Made by a program: the position numbers and the translations under genes
The notes under the pieces: generated by a model
The model's database searches: none
The model's input: the letters and a program-made list of their open reading frames with translations, nothing else
Told to the model about the DNA's origin: nothing
NCBI RefSeq assembly: GCF_020687685.1
Contig: NZ_JAJEWM010000001.1
Location: 248,001-312,000 of the forward strand
From: Tessaracoccus sp. OS52
Lineage (GTDB): Bacteria > Actinomycetota > Actinomycetes > Propionibacteriales > Propionibacteriaceae
Direction of reading: 5' to 3'
Length of the DNA stretch: 64,000 bases
Shown: positions 60,981-64,000 of the stretch, piece after piece
Numbering within the stretch: the stretch's first letter is position 1
Layout: every line of letters starts with the position of its first letter

Positions 60981-62207
60981 GTGAAGATCCTCCTGCTGGG
61001 AAATGGTGGCCGCGAGCACGCGCTGGGCCGCGCACTGGTTCGCGACCCCGAAGTGAGCGAACTGCACGTCGCGCCCGGCAACCCCGGACTCGAAGCCCTC
61101 GCCACCCTCCACGCCATCAACCCCGCTGATCCCGACGCCGTCGTGGCGCTGGCCCGGGAGCTGGGGGTGGACCTCGTGGTCGTCGGTCCCGAGGCGCCGC
61201 TCGTGGCTGGCGTCGCCGACGCCGTCGTGGCCGCCGGGATCGACTGCTTCGGCCCCTCGGCCCGGGCGGCGGTGCTGGAGGGATCGAAGGCGTTCGCCAA
61301 GGAGGTCATGGCCGCGGCCGGCGTGCCGACGGCGGCGTCGCGGCTGTGCGAGACCGCGGAGGACTCGGCGTCGGCGCTCGACGAGTTCGGCGCCACCTAC
61401 GTGGTGAAGAACGACGGTCTGGCTGCCGGCAAGGGCGTCGTCGTCACCGATGACCGGGAAGCCGCCCTGGCCCACGCCGTCGCCTGCGGGCGGGTGGTGA
61501 TCGAGGACTTCCTCGACGGCCCGGAGGTGTCCCTGTTCGCGATCTGCGACGGCGAACGGGCACTCCCGCTGTTGCCGGCGCAGGACTTCAAGCGGGTGGG
61601 CGACGGCGACGCCGGCCCCAACACCGGCGGCATGGGCGCCTACTGCCCCCTGCCATGGGCCCCGGCCGGGCTCGTCGAGGAGGTCATGGACACCGTCGTG
61701 GACCCGACGCTGGCCGAGATGAAGCGACGCGGCACACCGTTCGTCGGCCTGCTCTACGCAGGGCTCGCCCTCACCTCCAAGGGGTTGCGCGTGGTTGAGT
61801 TCAACGTCCGATTCGGTGATCCGGAGACCCAGGCCGTGCTGTCGCTGCTGAAGACCCCGCTGGGCGGAGTGCTGCGGGCAGCCGCCCGGGGCGAACTGGA
61901 CACCGTCGGATCCCTCGAGTGGCACGACGGCGCCGCGGTGGTCGTCGTCTCCGCCGCCGCCGGCTACCCGGGGACCCCACGCAGCGGTGGGCGCATCAAC
62001 CTGCCCGCCGACGACGAGGACGCCTACGTCCTGCACGCCGGGACCGCGCTCCACGAGGGTCACCTGGTGGCCGCCGGGGGGCGGGTGCTGGGCGTCGTCG
62101 GACGCGGGTCGGACCTGGAGGCCGCCCGCGAACGCGCCTACGCCAAGCTGGCCGGGGTGGACTTCGCCGACGGCTTCCACCGCACCGACATCGGGGTTCC
62201 CCACTGA
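60981..62207 (+). CDS. purD: Phosphoribosylamine-glycine ligase
   Basis: 408 residues. ATP-grasp enzyme joining glycine to phosphoribosylamine in purine synthesis. Motifs: VKILLLGNGGREHALGRAL at the start, FGPSARAAVLEGSKAFAKEVM, YVVKNDGLAAGKGVVV, NTGGMGAYCPLPW and VEFNVRFGDPETQAVLSLL. Normal length. GTG 60981 is supported by the -10 spacing and by the canonical VKILLLGNGG start. Confidence 0.97.
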   Translation: MKILLLGNGGREHALGRALVRDPEVSELHVAPGNPGLEALATLHAINPADPDAVVALARELGVDLVVVGPEAPLVAGVADAVVAAGIDCFGPSARAAVLEGSKAFAKEVMAAAGVPTAASRLCETAEDSASALDEFGATYVVKNDGLAAGKGVVVTDDREAALAHAVACGRVVIEDFLDGPEVSLFAICDGERALPLLPAQDFKRVGDGDAGPNTGGMGAYCPLPWAPAGLVEEVMDTVVDPTLAEMKRRGTPFVGLLYAGLALTSKGLRVVEFNVRFGDPETQAVLSLLKTPLGGVLRAAARGELDTVGSLEWHDGAAVVVVSAAAGYPGTPRSGGRINLPADDEDAYVLHAGTALHEGHLVAAGGRVLGVVGRGSDLEAARERAYAKLAGVDFADGFHRTDIGVPH

Positions 62208-62240
62208 GCGCCACCCCCGTCCTTGTGCCATGATCTGGCC

Positions 62241-62627
62241 ATGGCCAAACCTGCTGCCGACGACCGGTGTCCCTGTGGCGGTGAAACCTACGGCACCTGT
62301 TGCCAGCCGCTGATCGAACAGACGGCCAAGGCCTGGACCGCCGAGGCCCTGATGCGCTCCCGTTTCACCGCCAACGCCATCGGCGAGACCGACCACCTGT
62401 GGCGCACCTGGCACCCGAGGACCCGGCCCAAGCGCGTGCTGCCGTCGGGGAACCAGTGGCTGACCCTTGAGATCCGTGACGTCGTCGACGGGCAGCCGGG
62501 TGACTCGACAGGCATCGTGGAGTTCGTCGCGACGTACCGGGACAACTGGCGCACGAAGGTCATGCACGAGCGGTCGACGTTCGAGTACCGAGCCAACCGG
62601 TGGCTGTACGTGGAGGCGATCTCCTAG
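62241..62627 (+). CDS. YchJ-like SEC-C motif protein
   Basis: 128 residues. The N-terminal zinc-binding SEC-C motif is CPCGGETYGTCCQPLI, followed by the YchJ-type NTF2-like domain (ALMRSRFTANAIGETDHLWRTWHPRTRP, FVATYRDN...HERSTFEYRANRWLYVEA). Function unproven; the fold binds zinc. ATG 62241 follows a CATGAT hexamer (weak -10) by six bases; a longer in-frame GTG/ATG reading upstream is unlikely. Confidence 0.88.
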   Translation: MAKPAADDRCPCGGETYGTCCQPLIEQTAKAWTAEALMRSRFTANAIGETDHLWRTWHPRTRPKRVLPSGNQWLTLEIRDVVDGQPGDSTGIVEFVATYRDNWRTKVMHERSTFEYRANRWLYVEAIS

Positions 62628-62637
62628 CCCTCGCGGC

Positions 62638-64000
62638 TCAGGTCTGGGGCGGGATGTCGACCAGCTTGTCGAAGGCCAGCCCGCTGGAGCCCTCGCCCCG
62701 GCCGGTGCGCTTGCGGACGCCCAGCCAGGTGAACGTGCGTCCGGCGGTCCAGCGGGTGCGCTGGAAGCTGAGCGTGACGTGGGTGCCCGAGCGCGGCACC
62801 TCCTCCTCGTGGAGCAGGTAGCCGACGGCGGGTGTCTCCTCCAGCCCCACCCGCAGCAACGACGTGCGGGGGCGGACGGGATCGGGAGAGGGATCGTCGT
62901 CGCCGACCATGATCCGCAGCATCGCCGCGCGCTGCAACTGCACCTCCCGGTTGTCGCCGTCGACGTGGGTTGGGATCATCGGGATCCAGTTCTCCGGGAC
63001 CGACGTCATGACCTGGTACCGGATCCTGGCGCCCTCAGCCGGCGCTGGCGGCTCCGGCGGGTGCCCGAGCCGGGCCTCCAGCGCACGCTCGAAGAACCCG
63101 CGGGTCTGCGCGGCCGCCTCGTGTCCACTGGCCTTCTCACCCGACGGCAGGGCGATGCCGCGCTCGACGCCCCAGACCATGTTCGCCATCTCGTCGCGGG
63201 CCAGCAGCACGTCCTCCAGTGGCCTGCCCTCGAGCACCTGCCGAGCGGCCGGGGGGACGACGAGACTGAGGTCCGCGGGCACGTGCGCCTCGCCCTGGGT
63301 CGACAGCAGGAACATCGCCCACCGCTGCCAGTCCTCGTCGTCGCCAGAGCCCGCCGCCCGAACCCAGGTCTTCTCGCCGAAGACGTTGGTGACCGCGACG
63401 CCCCGGACCTCTGCGATGCTCCCGGCCGGGAGCGTGAACGGGACCACGTACCAGTCGTTGGCGAAGGTGAGGCCGAACTCCACCAGCAGCAGCTTGGCGA
63501 GGTCGGTGGTGTCGGGCCGGACGTCGCCGAAGTTGGTGCGGGTGTCCTCGAAGCGCCACCAGCGCGAGTTGGGCATGCCGTTGAACGTGACCTGCGTCGG
63601 CAGCATGGCCAGCGTGTGCGGCTCGGGCGGCGTGGCGGCAGGGTCCAGCTCCCCGAGCGGCTCGCCGGAGGGGTCGACGTCGAAGTTGTACCAGTCGAGA
63701 TGCCCGTGGAAGTACTCCTCGGCCAGCAGGACCTTCTCGCCGGTCTCGGTGGGCGCGGCGACGCCGAACTGGTACTCCAGACGGTTCGGCAGCCACGCCG
63801 TCGCCCCTGCCGGTTGCAGGAACAGCCCGTCGAACCACTCGACGAACCGGGCCGCGACGGGGTCGACCAGGGCCGCCATCGCCGACAGCGACGCGATGTT
63901 GTCGGTCGCCGCACCCCCGCCGACCAGGTGCGCGTAGAACTTTGCGCCGTCCATCAGCCGACCGCTTGCGGCGGCGAAGTTCGACCACGCCTCGGGGTGG
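62638..64000 (-). CDS. Large uncharacterised protein, 5' end outside the window
   Basis: At least 454 residues in one open frame to the window edge; an ATG at 63954 exists, but the 15 codons before it (HPEAWSNFAAASGRLM) look equally coding, so the true start is probably beyond base 64000. The visible part is rich in Trp and acidic residues, with blocks such as SRWWRFEDTRTNFGDVRPDTTDLAKLLLVEFGLTFANDWYVVPFTLPAGSIAEVRGVAVTNVFGEKTWV. No signal peptide, membrane helix or catalytic motif was recognised in it. It may be a large soluble protein of a poorly characterised actinobacterial family. Confidence 0.75.
   Translation of the reverse strand, partial: HPEAWSNFAAASGRLMDGAKFYAHLVGGGAATDNIASLSAMAALVDPVAARFVEWFDGLFLQPAGATAWLPNRLEYQFGVAAPTETGEKVLLAEEYFHGHLDWYNFDVDPSGEPLGELDPAATPPEPHTLAMLPTQVTFNGMPNSRWWRFEDTRTNFGDVRPDTTDLAKLLLVEFGLTFANDWYVVPFTLPAGSIAEVRGVAVTNVFGEKTWVRAAGSGDDEDWQRWAMFLLSTQGEAHVPADLSLVVPPAARQVLEGRPLEDVLLARDEMANMVWGVERGIALPSGEKASGHEAAAQTRGFFERALEARLGHPPEPPAPAEGARIRYQVMTSVPENWIPMIPTHVDGDNREVQLQRAAMLRIMVGDDDPSPDPVRPRTSLLRVGLEETPAVGYLLHEEEVPRSGTHVTLSFQRTRWTAGRTFTWLGVRKRTGRGEGSSGLAFDKLVDIPPQT

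Overview
The window is a contiguous piece of a high-GC Gram-positive chromosome, most likely an actinobacterium close to the Propionibacteriaceae. This rests on the base composition, many GTG starts, a single-chain pyruvate carboxylase next to a pyruvate:ferredoxin oxidoreductase, a YkoFEDC-type thiamine transporter behind a TPP riboswitch, a Glp/GlpR (MoeA-like/SepX-like) division pair beside a 5-formyltetrahydrofolate cyclo-ligase, and about twenty genes whose start codon lies 6-7 bases after a TANNNT hexamer (leaderless promoters). The genus is an inference.

Layout. 1-2.3 kb: end of a sugar ABC transporter operon with a sulfatase, followed by a REP-like repeat. 2.4-8.1 kb: lipoprotein, NCS2 purine permease, pyruvate carboxylase. 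8.1-12 kb: hypothetical genes, a 31-residue membrane peptide, a surface protein, serC and a quinone-reductase-like enzyme. 12.1-17 kb: TPP riboswitch, thiamine/HMP ECF transporter (ykoF, ykoE, ykoD, ykoC) and nagA. 17.1-19.1 kb: DtxR-type regulator, methyltransferase, thioredoxin and a strong terminator. 19.2-25.4 kb: overlapping operon of a GltD-like flavoprotein carrying ferredoxin clusters, NifJ and a dihydroorotate-dehydrogenase-like protein. 25.5-28.8 kb: DUF2461 protein, tRNA-Arg(CCU), a Rho-N-like small protein, fumC. 28.1-32.9 kb: divergent nitrogen-oxide locus with a Cys-containing HTH regulator, a DUF2249 protein, an NnrS-like membrane protein and a membrane-anchored cupredoxin-NirK fusion.

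32.9-38.7 kb: CPBP protease, UDP-glucose pyrophosphorylase, mscL, SAF-domain and FmdB proteins, and a lower-GC pair of secreted proteins. 38.7-41.4 kb: cyclo-ligase and Glp/GlpR around one shared bidirectional -10 element. 41.4-50.2 kb: VOC protein, DHA2 exporter, a self-marked ArsR operon, tRNA-Ala(CGC), an acetyltransferase, an aldo-keto reductase, an ABC-2 exporter, dodecin. 49.2-53.3 kb: second sugar ABC importer with a co-transcribed esterase-like hydrolase. 53.4-64 kb: DUF885 peptidase-like protein, a frameshifted NAD(P)-binding membrane protein, two more CPBP-like proteins, L-serine dehydratase, a maltokinase-cap-like protein, purD, a YchJ-like protein and a large uncharacterised protein cut by the window edge.

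Together the genes suggest a facultative or anaerobic heterotroph. It imports glycans and strips sulfate, acetyl or ester groups from them. It interconverts pyruvate, oxaloacetate, fumarate and acetyl-CoA with ferredoxin chemistry, and it reduces nitrite or manages NO. There is no prophage, insertion sequence, CRISPR array or integrase in the window.
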